Of a stretch of 64,000 nt of DNA, positions 38,525-51,261 are shown one piece after another. This DNA comes from Parelaphostrongylus tenuis. Taxonomy: Eukaryota; Nematoda; Chromadorea; Rhabditida; Metastrongylidae. Position 1 is the first letter of the stretch. Every line of letters starts with the position of its first letter. The position numbers and the translations under genes were made by a program. The notes under the pieces were generated by a model, which saw only the letters and a list, made by a program, of their open reading frames with translations, was not told where the DNA came from and did not search any database. Where the stretch lies: contig JAHQIW010004329.1 of the NCBI GenBank assembly GCA_019055375.1, forward strand, positions 54,275-118,274, in the 5' to 3' direction.

Positions 38525-38812
38525 TCTTTCCTATAATTAATAATAAACCATCTATGATATCCAAGCGGCGAAGTAGCATTTCAGGCATGAATTGTGGTCT
38601 TCTTTTTGCTCTCACAGCGTTCTGATAACCTTTCAAAAAAAATTATATTATCAAAATTCTCAAGATTTGGGATAACTAGTAACCGATATAACTATACCGA
38701 AGAGCCATGTCTAAGCCTCAGCCGAGAAAATATAAAAATTGAGTGTGAAACATAATTTTGATTTCACTGCTGCAACGTAATGAAAAGTCTTCTCCTAAAA
38801 CTGGACAGATCC

Positions 38813-38940
38813 TTTCATTATTATTTGACCCAACTTGTCATGTGGTCTGGTAAGGGCTCTTGTAGAGCTTGATACACGTGTTTCGTCCTTACAAACTCGT
38901 CAGTCGGACAAAACCCGTCGTGTTTCGATTTTTTTACCTA
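38813..38940 (+). repeat. MITE family P, truncated copy
   Basis: Begins CCTTTCATTATTATTTGACC and continues through GTAAGGGCTCTTGTAGAGC to TCGTGTTTCG, then stops. No right end is seen. Confidence 0.75.
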
Positions 38941-39109
38941 CTCACTTGCACTGAAACGGTTTTTTTTTAGGATATAAGCACAACGTTGAAGTCAAAAGCG
39001 ATTACGCTGTCGAATGATTACTAATAGTCCAAAGAAAGAGCTCTGTCAGGGTAGAAATATGCGCGTCTGCAACACAGGGAATGTCTTCCTCTAGCAACAT
39101 AAAAAAGGT

Positions 39110-39245
39110 TTTATCAAAATCCGGCGACGTGGGACTATGGCCTGAAGTCTCAGCTTTCGAACGGTTACTAACTTTGATATGTCCTATGAAAAGTTCCCCT
39201 CCAGTGAATGAGATCGGTTTTTCATTTGCCCCTCATAACCGAATA
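39110..39245 (+). repeat. Repeat family T copy
   Basis: AAATCCGGCGACGTGGGACT, AGTCTCAGCTTTCGAACGGT and CCAGTGAATGAGATCGG mark the same unit. A 160-base-family unit adjoins at about 39,013. Confidence 0.65.
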
Positions 39246-42200
39246 TTACCTAAAATGCTATAAGAAGTCAATACTTTGCGACGTTTACTCAATGGCTATT
39301 CATTTTATCTCAAGTCACAATGTGAACCACAACAAGAAGAATGCTGCGATACGAGTAGAACTTAGAATCCTGACGGACTTATAATCCACTATCTTCTTTC
39401 TCGGGGATCTCATCGTTAAGTGCTATTCACCGTATCACCACAATTTTTACCTTGCCTTCTCAGCCATGTAGTAATTTTATTGAAACGTACAACCATAACA
39501 TCTCAACAAGTATTGTAATGTTCATTTCAGTTTTGAAATTGATGTTATTGCGTCTGTCTCATAACATGCTTTGTATTTCCTATTCATTATATTCTTTTTC
39601 CGACTATAACCTATTTATCCGGATTGATCGCATCACTGTTTATCTCAACTCTTCTCCAAATGACAATAATCAACTCGGAATCTTATGCCTAATAGATCTC
39701 GCTATAATCTCCTTACTCTTCCATAATTTCTATGAAAATAGAAACTGAAGACCACAGAATGATAGAGCAAAATCTTTCCTACATTTCTGATCTGGAAAAC
39801 CTTGAAATCTATACAAAGCGGAAAAGTATAGGATAAATAACGAAAAGTGTGCGGTTTCGAGGTGGCTTTAAGCTTACTGCGCACAACACGACTCGAAAGA
39901 AGTGGGGTTATGCACGATGAGAGAAGGAACTTACCTTTCAGCTGCTTCAAAACAATAGAAAGGACTTTTCTTAAGCCATGTGCAGTCTCGAAATCACTGA
40001 GATCAGGCTATCGAATGGTTAGTGAAAGTCTATGGCTGCTCTCGCGCACTATAAACGCTTTTACAGGAAGCAAGCACAGTTACTTGCCTAACTTAAAGCT
40101 ATCAAATAATCGAAGGAAGTCTGAAACGAATTAGAAAAGCGTTCTTTTCGAAGGACTCAAAATTGATTGGTGGTAACGAACAAGTACCCACTTGAAAAAA
40201 ATTTTTTAAAACTGTATATCCAAGGATGCAAAGCCATATAAAAATTGATTGAGGTTCCCAATCATAAGAAGTTGTGAGCTTAATTAGGTTGAATGCCGAT
40301 ATATGTTCTGTAGGACTCTGTTGACGAGTGGTTGCTGACAGTTTCGATATTTTACATCGCTAACAAGTATGGTAACAGAGGGTTCGGCCTTAATGGAGCA
40401 ATTGTAGCAAACCTCCTGTTATGGGTGAAACGTGAATTCAACTTCCGTATGAAATTTAGAGTTTTGCGTATCACTAAGCCTGCTGGAATGCATAGTCTCG
40501 AATCAGCCAAACTCCGTATCTATAAAGTTTTTCTCAACTTTGCGATTATTACCAGACGACATTCCTCAACAGCTTGACTAAAAGAAGTTATAAGCTACAT
40601 ATGCATGTTTCCTTCTTCAAGTTCAACGTTTGCAAAGAGTTTATGGATCCTCGCTGCAGTCTACGGAAGAAAGAACACAGAATCTATTGCTGTTCTTTGG
40701 CAAGAGGATATGAATTTGCTATGTCAGATTAGAACTTTTCATCATCGCTAAATTCTTCTGATTTGGGCACGTTTGATAGTTTTGAAACGACAAAATGCAA
40801 TGAACGTGCTATGCACAATCTTTGAGAATGGTTTCAGCCCTTTGGTGAGCATGCGAATTTCGACCTGTACGTCAGAACACACTACTGACCATACATATTG
40901 ACTTCAGTGCGCATGTTTGAAATGCTTTCTTTTATAGTCTATCGACAGCCGGTCGATCACAGATGTTGCTTTAGATGCTGGTCAGGAGATGTTCTGTTCT
41001 GTACCTAGTGATACACAAAAGCCGATTCCCGAACTAGTTCACTGACCAGGAAATGAGTGAGAATAGCCTACCATCCAATCCCCTGTTTCTACAGTGAATC
41101 ATAGTTGTCCCATAGAGTGCTCGGATACGAAAAAATGTCGAGAGATTTACACCGTTAGTTGTGAAAACATTTTCAAAATCACAGCATTGTTTGTATAACG
41201 GCTTCAGTAGCATATAGCATGCAGCATTGAACATACCACATAATAACGCTGCAAAGTGGTGAAGCAGACTATTATCTGCAATCCTTTCACGTTCACATAC
41301 CATCAGTGCTTCAAATTGTCGAATAAGGTTGTCTATTGTTAAAAAGCTAGTTTCTCTGTAATAAATGAAATTCGGCCTAGTGTAGCAAGTGTAGTTCAGT
41401 GGAGAAGGTCAATGCCCAAATTTGTAGTGACTCGAGTATTGAATGTTCGGTTCAGTTGTTGATGTGTTCGGTGTGGAAGTGTGGAATAGAGTGCCTGTCA
41501 TGCGGATTATTCATATTTATAGCACGAGAAAACAATTTATAAGAAACAATAATCACATAATTATACATCAGTACCCATCAACAATACACAGTATCGGATC
41601 GACGGTAGATTACGTATTACTGCAATTGATCGATAACTATCAAGATCCTATCGATCCTTACTCAGTCCCACAGCAGTGACATGACGACATGTGTACTTAT
41701 GAGAGCGGAGGTCGTAAAGCAACGACTAAATTCATGAGAAGTGTTGCTCATAAGTAGAATGATTGCAAACAGCGACCAGGAGACGGGGACCTGGAGAGAT
41801 ACCACGGTCGTCTCGGAAAAACGAAAGCCCGGAGTGGTATGCAAGGCTGAAGGTTTGCGCATATTATACAAGTCATATTAGTGTCAGCATAGTTTGATCA
41901 AGACCGATTTCAACAGCCTGATACCTGCTTTTCGGGGTGAGTGGATCATGACCCTCACTATACTGCTCGCCTACATGGTACAAGTTTGTAATTACAGTCG
42001 TCATTGAAGCATCAAGTAATCGATAATCATTAGCTAAATGTGGCAAACAATCCTGCGTCCAATATGATGTGGGTCGATATCGTCAACAAAACGATGTTCT
42101 GTCTTACGGCCACATTAGGTCGTGAACAACATTAAATTAGTAACAGATAGGCAACAAGGAAAATATGGAAAGGAACGACGAAGATATGCGTGAGAGAAAC

Positions 42201-43647
42201 AATGATGCAATGATGCATTGGCGCAGTGGACTGGTCTAAAATTCGCTTGCCTGCCGTTAGCTGCGTATCGCTGCCCATTGCCAGCGCATCAAATTCATCA
42301 TATCATTCTCCGTGCAAGACCCCATTGTCGTGCTCGCCCTCCGTCCTTTAAACTTGCCTAAACCGTCTGTTGTGTTGTGACGTCACTGATATAAGTAAAG
42401 TATAAAGAAAATAGCAACGAATGTGTATGAGTTGCTATACCTGAACTACCGGACGGCCATACGGGATCAAGGATGACCTTGGAAAGGTTGGTAATTAAGA
42501 AAGAAAAATGATTCTAATTCAGTGAATGCTGGATACTTTTCACAGAAAAGACAAAAATTATCTTGACGTTACTAGATTATGAACAAACTGCACTCGTTCA
42601 ACCCTTGAAAAGGATACGGTCTGGATTAAGCCATGCTGCGCGCTGCCCCTGTGGCGGAAAGTTTGTAGAATCACAAGCTGCAATGGGAATATGGGAAATT
42701 GCTCAAGAAATTGGAATTTTGGAAAAAATTATCGTGGTAAAACGATGTCATGTTCAGAAGTAGACTTTCATAAAATGGTTTTGAGTAAGAAGAGCGCTTG
42801 TGTATCACAAAGCCTTCTATGTTGCGTAGAGAAAAGCCACATACTTCCAAAATTAAAATATTTCTAACTGTTATGCAGCATTTATTTCCTATTCAGATTG
42901 AGTTCACTGTAGTCATTCGATAGCTTGAGAAATGCTGCTTTCCATACAGAGTCTGGTTTCTAAAAAGCTCCGACACTATGTTCTAGCAGAGATAAGAAGA
43001 TTACGTTTTGCCTGTGGAATACTTATTCCTTTCTTCAATACTCACAGCGAACTTCGTGATACTATATAGTAAAACTCAATTCTGAAAAACTTCATTGTTA
43101 CGCCTTCTATGTTTTCTATGTTCTTAAAAGATGAGGAGTTCTTGCTGGAGGGAGTTCTGTTAGCGTATTTTTCATTTTTCACTAAGTGGTCCTAGAAATC
43201 CTAATTTTTGATGCGAAGAACACGTTTTAGGAAAAGCAAGGCATTCCCAATTATTTTAGATTTCTTTCGTAGGTGGTCTAAAAGTTTATTTCGACAACAC
43301 AATTCCAGCACTGTACGACTTTCAGAGAGAAACTTATATTAAGGGATTTAAGCATGAAGCCGTTCAGAGTTCCTCAATCGTCAATTCGAGAAGTATGTCT
43401 TCGAAGAAATTGTATTTTCCTGAAACTGACTATCATTTCTTGCTAAGAACACTCATTGTAAAAGCACATAGCAATAAAAGTCGGTACTCATTCAACGACA
43501 GAACAAAGCCCATCCTACAATTCTATGAAAGTTCCAGCGCCATGTACACTGATGACTGAAAAATTATTCATTAGGTGCAAAAAAGGCTCTGCCGTATTTT
43601 CTTGCTGTGATAAAAGTAAAAAAAATCCTGCACCTGCAAAAGGGCGC
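39246..43647. other. No gene identified; scattered family S units
   Basis: Family S anchors at about 40,008 and 42,913. Several ORFs of 60-100 codons (39,452; 40,332; 41,443; 42,563) lack recognisable domains and exon context. Confidence 0.4.
42230..42440 (+). repeat. Diverged dispersed repeat, partner of 7,010-7,270
   Basis: Shares CCCATTGCCAGCGCATCA and AAATAGCAACGAATGTG with the other copy. Confidence 0.45.
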
Positions 43648-43740
43648 CATGGCCTAGTGGTTGTGATGCTCGTCACGGCACCCGTGGGCCGAGCCCCACG
43701 CTCCCCCCCCCCCCCCCCTCCTTTCCCCCACCTCTCCGGC
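43648..43740 (+). repeat. tRNA-like head followed by a run of 16 C
   Basis: GGCGCCATGGCCTAGTGGTT resembles a tRNA 5' half with box A. A later stem CGTGGG/CCCACG resembles a T-arm with a changed loop. Sixteen C then occupy 43703-43718, followed by a C/T-rich stretch. Probably a SINE head with an expanded tract; not a functional tRNA. Confidence 0.5.
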
Positions 43741-44426
43741 AGCCAACAACAACGTTCTATGGTACGTCACAGCAAGGCTATCCTTTAGATTGCAAGGAGA
43801 GTTATTTAGCCAGTATTCTACGCCAACCAAGAAGAAGACAAAAAACGAACTCAGTGCGAGAAGTGCTGGGATATGCACAGTGAAAAAAAAACACGGCGGT
43901 GACGGATTGAATAAAGTGCCAAAGTGCTAAAATATTGTAAAAATAAAGACATACAGGTCTTTTTGGTAGGAAAATACGATCAATTTATATACGAGAAACA
44001 AGTGTTCTTTGAGCAAGTCACGGGAGGTGGGGTTGAGGGCAGAGAGCGGGTGGGCGCGAACATCGATCGATGACGCCTATGGTAGGTGTATTTAAATAGA
44101 AATTGTTTGCTCGGTTAAGCACTGACTTATCTAGAAGATTTTCTCTAACCGTTCATGTGCTTTTCGCATTTTCAGCAAAGTAACAAATGAATTACGCAGC
44201 CGATGTTAAATTTCAATTTTTCAGCGCTAAAAGGATCTTAAAAAAACCAGTCAATCTCAGTGCTTGCTCGAGATTCAAGCTTTCGAATGATTATTAACAC
44301 TTTTAAAGAAAACTTCTTGTCCAGCGTAGGAAATTCGCTTGAAAATCTGTGCAACCAAACGTAAAAGAGCCGTCTTTTCTCGTTCGAAAGTACGATAAAA
44401 AATTGTTTATTTGCATGTTTTTTATA

Positions 44427-44590
44427 TCCAATGATGTAGAGTGGTGTGCAAAAACGTTTGCATCAGCCGGGATTTGAGCCCAAATCTTACTTCTTCCGTG
44501 AGCATGTGCTAAACCGTTGCACCACGCCACACCGATTGCACGTTGCTCGTTTTGCACACCGCTCTTTCTATGCAACGCGTTATCTGTCAA
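44427..44590 (-). repeat. tRNA-like element, family C, copy 1
   Basis: On the minus strand: GGTGCAACGGTTTAGCAC (box A-like), GGGCTCAAATCCCGG (box B region), then a terminal segment TGCACACCACTCTACATCAT. The same segments recur inverted at 44,680-44,951. Confidence 0.7.
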
Positions 44591-44679
44591 CAGCCAACCG
44601 TCTACGGTAAGGCGGGTCAGTCATTACCGACATTGAGCCCACTTTTGTTGACAGATATTGGGTTTCAATAATTATCCGG

Positions 44680-44951
44680 AAATCATCTTATTTGACCGCC
44701 TATTGCGGTGCTATGACGTTGAAATAAACCCAATGATTTAGAGTGGTTGGCAAAGATAACGCGTTGTAACGTAGAAAGAGTGGAGTGCAAAACGAGTGCT
44801 GGTGGTGCAACGGTTTAGCACATGCTCACGGAAGGAGTAAGATCTGGGTTCAAGTCCTAGCTGACGCAGACGTTTTTGCACACCACTCTACATCATTGGA
44901 TTTATTTCAACCTCATGACACCGCAATCGGCGGTCAAATAAGATGATTTCT
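44680..44951 (+). repeat. tRNA-like element, family C, inside an inverted repeat
   Basis: Arms 44680-44760 and 44868-44951 are inverted copies (ATCATCTTATTTGACCGCC at the outer ends). Between them lies a tRNA-like stretch with GGTGCAACGGTTTAGCAC and box B GGGTTCAAGTCC. Together with copy 1 it forms a larger inverted cluster. Confidence 0.75.
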
Positions 44952-45261
44952 GATTGTTTTATATATATAAACTATTTTATATTATTGGTTTTTGAAAGAC
45001 TTTGAAGATGATATGTTTTGTATCCAAAAAGGCGCCATTTTTTAAACTTACTAATTTGAAATATGAATTTGCTAATTTCAAGTTGTGCTCTGAAGATATA
45101 ATGTCGGGAGAGGAAGGCGGGTAAGGTAAAACCTCCTAAAACCTTTCGATCGGTTTTGCATAATGAAGTTAAGCATTATCATGCAACAAAATTGCAAAGT
45201 TTATGCCGTTTTGGCTTTCCAATGTGCTTCTTGCAATGAAATTGTTTGACTTTAGTACCTT

Positions 45262-45490
45262 ACACTTACGTATTTTGCTGCAAACATTTTGGCATCCACA
45301 TTGCCTGTTCTTGCTTCAAAATGGAGCTTGCTCCATGCTCTATCAATCTTGTGCGCCACTTCACTAGCATTCTGCCCCTTCGCTCCATTCGCGCACGAAA
45401 AGCAAGTGAATTTGTTCCCAAGACAGCTCCATCTTGAAACAAGTATAGGCGAAATGTATACCAAAATGTTCGCAAAAAAATGTGAAATTG
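45262..45490. repeat. Fold-back MITE family W
   Basis: TTTGCTGCAAACATTTTGGC and CTTCAAAATGGAGCT on the left are inverted in AGCTCCATCTTGAAACAAG and ACCAAAATGTTCGC on the right. The four overlapping ORFs on both strands are products of this symmetry. Confidence 0.8.
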
Positions 45491-48282
45491 TGCGATAATA
45501 AAATCAAGCAATTGAAATTTCTTTTGGTTAGTAAATCTGCAAAGTAATGCTCTCTCAATGGCGTTTTCCGGCCACAAAAGTCGTCATCTTCGAAGTCCTG
45601 CAAAAACCATCAAATAAAATATTTGTATATAAAAACATTCAAATAAATAGCGTTTCAATGCATTTTCAAAAGAAAGCATGATTTGCGTATCTTTATTCTT
45701 ACTACTATTACAGCAAAAAAAGCGGTGGAGTCATATTTGTAGGTCACTGATGCAGAGGTATTATATGCAGTGTGCAGCATCATTTTCACCAAACATTCAT
45801 TCTTTTCGAATATTCGAGCATTGTAATGACTTTTGTGTAATCAATGGATTAAGGAAATGTTGAAATTATAGATGTATGCCGTATTACTCTAACTGAGTGG
45901 CCACAAAATAATAATGTAATCAGTTTTTAAACTTTATTATCTGTCATAGTGTATGAACGAAAATTGTTGTTGGCACAGTAAATGAAGATGGATATGATTG
46001 AAATATCTGCAAATGTCAATAAGAATGAAAATGTTTAGTTACACTTCGAAATAAGATTTTTTGTAACCATTTGGTTTTACCCACCAGAGCTGTGGGTTTT
46101 AGTGTAAGCATTGGCGCTTTCTACCTTGTAGCCGTATAATATATTTTGCCTATTTTAACATTGCTAGCACTAATGTGTCCTTAAACTACGATAGAAATCT
46201 AAGTTTCTTCAGATAACTACCACCATTGCTGCTTTCCGTAAGAGGTTTCAACGATCTTGTCAATGGTTTAATTGTTCACACAAAGAAGAAGGTGCGGTTG
46301 CGCTGGACTTGTTCGCTGTTGCTTAAAGAAAACCTTGGTGATAATAGGAGGCGGTTACGAAAGCAGCCTTCACTTCGCTAATGATTTGTAGGAATTCCAT
46401 AAATGGCGCAAATTATGAAGATCGCTTACTGCTAGATGGAATGGAGGACCACACCGCCTCTTGAGTGGTTATCAATGTCCTAGTAAAAAATGTATTCATA
46501 CAAAAGATCGTCTCTCGCTAGAGCCCGGAGTGACTATTCAAATACGAACTACCTTATTTTCAAGCTTGCGCGGGATTAAACAATTAGTATAATCAAACGT
46601 AATCACACGTTTCATAAGCAGAATGAAAATAACATTGCGCTAGAAGAAGTAAAGGAGAAACTGAAGTTGTACTGCCAACAAATTGCACGTTTTTGCTAAT
46701 GTATTATCAGTATAAGTCGCTCATATACAAGGTTCCAATAGAAAAGGTAATGCAATGTTTTGGCTCTCAAGAAAAAAAACGCGGTGTTGGGGAGAAGCAG
46801 AAGCTTGTTGCACAGGAAGACTATGAAAAGATTTACAACCGTGTTAGTGTTAGAGGTATATTTTGCAGGTGAATGGAAGAAATTTCAGTCAGCCAAAAAA
46901 AATGGAAGTGTTAAAAACTTTTTAGATATATTCGATTTACTCGTTTCACTAAAAATTTAGCCAAGCTTCAACTGGCCATAAAAATTTCAAAACTCAAAGC
47001 ATAATGGCAGCTATTTTTGTTGACATTGAAAAATGTTGACGTACCTGATTTAGACAACTGATGGACTGAAGTTATACCAGTTAACATCAACGGAAGGGGA
47101 GGAGGAATCTTTTATTTTTTTACCTCTATTTGTTTAAGCATTAATAGAATTAAAAATATTCTCATTAGTAGTTCAATCTTAGTGACAGTGAGATGAATCT
47201 TGCCTTCTAATCTTTCGATAACAATAATGGCCATTAGTGCAGTTATGGCAAGAGCAGAAGAGGGTTTGTGAATGTTGAGCATAGTTTTCTCCTCACCGTA
47301 GCTCTATCATGCTGAAAAGGATTCCGACACTTTCAGGGGATGGTTTCATGTTGCCTTGGAGATCGCATAGTTGTAACCGGGCAAACAATTTCCTAGCGAA
47401 ATGTTTTCAAACCTACTTGTAAAAACGTTGGAATAGCTTGGTACGGAATTGAAATGGCTAAAAGTGGAAGGGAAATATTCTGTGATGCACGATACGTAAT
47501 AAACATGGTTCCTTCAAAGATTCAAAGTTTTACAATGTAAATTTCACTTTCAGCGAAGAATAGCACGAAATTTGATTTCATTTTTCGCTTTGTACTAGAG
47601 AAGCGCATCGGGCATCATATTTAAAAACACATAGTTCAGTAGAATCAGGCATTTGAAAAGTTTCCAAAAAGTAGAAGCTCAGCTATACTGAATCCTAAGT
47701 CATATGAATTTTTTTAAAACGATCCTCTCACATTTTGTCTCATTGGTGTTTGCCTCGCAATGGAACATTTCTTCTGGATCTCCACAACTGTTCACTTAAA
47801 TGGCATGTTGGAGCAGCAGGGCTCAGCGCAGGCCTTTTTGGATCATGGTGAGGTTTTCTTGACAAAATTTTTCCCCGAAAAATAGTCTTGAAGGAAAGTC
47901 GGCTTCCGATGTGACTCTTCATTGAGGTCTTGAATACCAATCCAACGTTAGTTGCTTGAGAACCCTAGTGATGCAAAAAATTATGCCAAGACCATGCCAA
48001 ATTTCAAGAAAATCAATAATTCAGTATATGACACTTATGAATAATTCAAGTACTTAGGCAAAATCATAAACTGACCACTTGTGCACGATATAACAAACCA
48101 AAATATGCTGGTAATCGTTGGAAATTAACGCTGGAAATTTGACCTTTCTGCAAATCTCACCTAGCAGAAGCTTTTAAGGGTTGACAAGGAAACAATTAAG
48201 TGTTGCCTGTTTGACCAGAAACAGTTGAAAAGCAACTGCATAATTAGTGAGGTATACAAGTATTAAGGTAATATCAGCCTCC
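45491..48282. other. No gene identified
   Basis: AT-rich with short ORFs. A frame at 46,788-46,853 (EKQKLVAQEDYEKIYNRVSV) looks protein-derived but is too short to assign. Confidence 0.4.
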
Positions 48283-49105
48283 TGTGTCGCTAAAAAGATA
48301 TACGGTTCGAATCCATTGTGAAAACTGAGAAGTGCCTCGGATGGATAGCGACCCCGACTTTTGACCATGCGTCACCAAGCAAATTCTGCCAGGTTCGTGT
48401 CGAGAAGAGTGCGGCTCGTCCCACACTAACACCAGTCTCTTCGTCGACGAAGTGGTGACGATGGTTGACGCGGAATTGCTCATAGTCCTTGTCCTTCTGG
48501 TTCTGAATCAGATTGTACGCCCTCCAACTGTCCAATATGTTGGTCGTTCCAGGGGCGATGCCGCCATTGATGACCTTTAGAAGTGTCTAAGCCAAACAAT
48601 CAGGAACCTTTTCCAAGAACACTTCTCCGGCTTCTCTGCACACTCCACCACATCCACTGCTGGGGAAGGACACGGCCGACGTGGTTCTTGCGCCTAGAGA
48701 ACAAGGTTCCCACAGTCAGCCCTTCGCCACCGGCGACGATCGTTCCGTGCTTGATGGCGCTATCCGCGCAAATGTCTCTCATGAAGTTGGACCACTCGAC
48801 CACAGTCTGCGCGACGATGCCCAGTGAGGTGTGGCAGAACTCAACGACAGGCTTCTCGTTTGCCCACAATTAGAGGAAGGTGACCGGCACGCGGAACTTC
48901 ATGTTAGAGTTCTAAAAGAATGTGCCCACCCTGGCCAATGAGGATTCTCTCCGAAGTTTGCCTTCATCTCGTGACCATTGGCGCAAATTCTCGAGTTATC
49001 CACCACTCCATAGCCCTGCAGAAAAGCGAGGGCAGTTTCTTCGTCTCGGATTCTGTCCATCAAACCCAGTAGCAGCATCTTGTTACTCCTGTTCTCAAGG
49101 CGCAA
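48283..49105 (-). mobile_element. Merlin (IS1016-like, DDE_Tnp_IS1595) transposase remnant
   Basis: Reading down the minus strand in several frames: DEETALAFLQGYGVVDNSRI with CANGHEMK (N-terminal zinc-ribbon region), then TVVEWSNFMRDIC, LFSRRKNHVGRVLPQQW, and ILDSWRAYNLIQ, VNHRHHFVDEETG. These are in the order expected of an ISXO2-like/Merlin transposase. The first catalytic position (normally EIDES) reads TVGTL, so that Asp is lost; the second Asp in LDSWRAY is kept. Several frameshifts and a stop make it non-functional. Higher GC than the surroundings suggests a more recent arrival than most repeats here. Confidence 0.82.
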
Positions 49106-49202
49106 GAACCACGTCGGCCGTTTCCTTCCCCAGCAGTGGGTGTTTGGTGGAGTGTGCAGAGAAACCGGTAGCGTTGTTCATGCCACTAGAGAAGAAAGCC
49201 TG
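49083..49202 (+). mobile_element. Second Merlin fragment, inverted relative to the first
   Basis: The plus strand reads FSRRKNHVGRFLPQQWVFGG and CRETGSVVHATREES, the same catalytic-core segment as in the adjacent minus-strand copy, starting where that copy's N-terminus begins. The two are head to head with almost no spacer. This copy keeps the family-typical WVFGGVCRETG that is damaged in the other. Confidence 0.78.
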
Positions 49203-49683
49203 ATTGATATTGATTTTGACTTATACGTTCAGATAGTAAGAATAAAAACATTTGACAACAGCATTACCTGATTTTTACAGTAAAATATGATGTGGTAGTA
49301 TTTTAGAAAAGATCCAAAAATGGTGTAGGATTCTAGAAGAGATTCGAAAAGTTTTTCTAAATCCAGTAGACTTAGTATTACGATGAGGTGAAATATAAGT
49401 TATAACAAGATCGTAAAAGATGAAGAGTTTGAGAGTAATCAATTCTCGAGTTATGCTCCATAAACTCAACTCCACTGCAGACAGTAGAGTGACTTAATAT
49501 ATACGTCACTTGTACAGTGACTTATGGCCTTCTCCCGACTTATGCAGAAAGAGTCTTCTTTTAGAAATACGAAAAGTTTGATATGCTCTGGCACAGGATT
49601 GATTCGACTGCTCTGTATGTATTATAAGGTCTATAGCTCTATTGACACTCTGTACGCACCTGTTTAGATTGTCTCATAATTTC

Positions 49684-50130
49684 TTCCGCACCATAGCCTC
49701 GCGGTTTTTCCGGATTGGCAGGGCATGCTGTTTTGGAAACTACTCCACAACAAGCAGCACTCAGTGCGGACGTTTGCGGAGAGCAGCTCCGGAAGATGGC
49801 TGGAACATGTGAAAGAAGCGTCCGAAACGATTGTGGTTGCTTTTCTCCAGGACAACCCTCGACCTCACATTGCACTCTTGTCGGCAGAAACTGAGCTAGA
49901 CCACTGTACCACATCCACCGTACAGCCCTAATATTGCTATATCGAATTGTCGTCTCTTCCGCTTCCTGAAGCAGCATCTGGAGGAGAAATATTTGAAGAT
50001 TACAATCAGCTTAAATATAACCCCACCGACTTCTTTGATCTCTATCCTCATCTTCTTTAAGAGGAAGGCATCCATTCTTACCCTGTAAATCGTTGCAATT
50101 AGTGATCGTGATGGCTGCTATGTTGTTGAT
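49684..50130 (+). mobile_element. Mariner transposase fragment (catalytic to C-terminal part)
   Basis: Two frames are needed: ALSADVCGEQLRKMAGT, then FLQDNPRPHIALLS (second catalytic Asp, codon 49851), then YSPNIAISNCRLFRFLKQHL. Functional relatives have SPDLAPSDYH here, so the third catalytic Asp is Asn (codon 49930-49932). FFDLYPHLL-stop-EEGIHSLP and DGCYVVD follow. A frameshifted, catalytically dead copy; termini not found. Confidence 0.8.
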
Positions 50131-50664
50131 CAATTAATTCTTTTGAGTAAATAACAAATGAATCACGAAAAATGTCGAAATACGAAAATTGCGACCAAAA
50201 TATGTGAAGTTTATAGAATTTATGTTTTTGTATCAATAACGAGTTGATGCCCATATATGATGAGACTGCGACTGTGATGACACATCATAGCAAGATAAAA
50301 GCCATCAAACAGGAATTCACCCCGTGCCGCCTCAAATATGGTGTAAAATTTCCCGTTCGTTCGTCATCGTTACTGATTTATGTGATTGCAGATTATTTGT
50401 CTTATTTCGTCACAAAAATACGCCTCAAAGTCATTCTTTGTGAGTATTTAAGTGCATGGACTGTCATTTTCGTATGGTTTCGAAATAGTATTCTTGATAG
50501 TTTCAATGAAAATCAAGAAAATGTCTTATCATGAGTTGAACAGGCCGTCTTCTTAATCTCCACCAAATGAGATCCATTTCTGCTCTATCAGAAGTGTACG
50601 TGAAGGTTATCAGTGAACTTATACAGTTCTTTAAGACAGAACCTGACAACTTATTTGTGAGAAA

Positions 50665-50870
50665 TTTTTCGTATATTTGCGGGGAAAAAACTTTTTCATT
50701 GGATTATTAGAGAGCGAATGTACCTTGGAAAAGTTTGATTTCCTAATCTATCTAAGGAAATTTTTCGTATAAATATTTGGGAAGGAAAAAGAACCATTTT
50801 CATGAAGATCATTGAAAGGCGAATGTTTCTTTGAAAAGTATGATTTCTTAATATATCCATGGAAAATTTT
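50665..50870. repeat. Diverged tandem duplication of about 96 bases
   Basis: TTTTTCGTATATTTG.. at 50665 and TTTTTCGTATAAATATTTG at about 50761 start two units that both contain GGCGAATGT/GAGCGAATGT and TTGAAAAGTATGATTTC-like sequence. Confidence 0.65.
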
Positions 50871-51261
50871 TTTATGATGTCAAAATTATTTATAACATTT
50901 ATCTTCTAAGATAAAAAAATTTAGCTTTTTATCGGCACGCCGACTTTTTCTGAAAGTGTCAACTTTATGCTACGGTTTTACGGGTCTTCGAATTTACGTG
51001 TAGTTTTGGTTAATGGTTGGGGATTTTGTAGTGTTCTTCTGTAAATGGTGAGCGACAACGTTTCGATAGGACTCCTGTGCAGCTCTGTAAAGGTACTTTA
51101 ATGGCCGAAGAACAGGGCTCTTTAAACAAGTCTGCCCATACACAGTGGGTGATAAATTCACCGGAAAAACTGACACAAGACGGCGTTGAACAAGAATAAT
51201 TATGCGTACTATCAAATTCTCCACCACTGCGTTTTGTCCAGTGGCTATGTAATTATTTCCG

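Noticed and set aside
45246..45603. Several overlapping ORFs on both strands
   Set aside because: Produced by the symmetry of a fold-back element.
46788..46853. Fragment of an aminoacyl-tRNA synthetase (EDYEKIYNRVSV)
   Set aside because: Only about 20 residues of vague similarity and no neighbouring exons.
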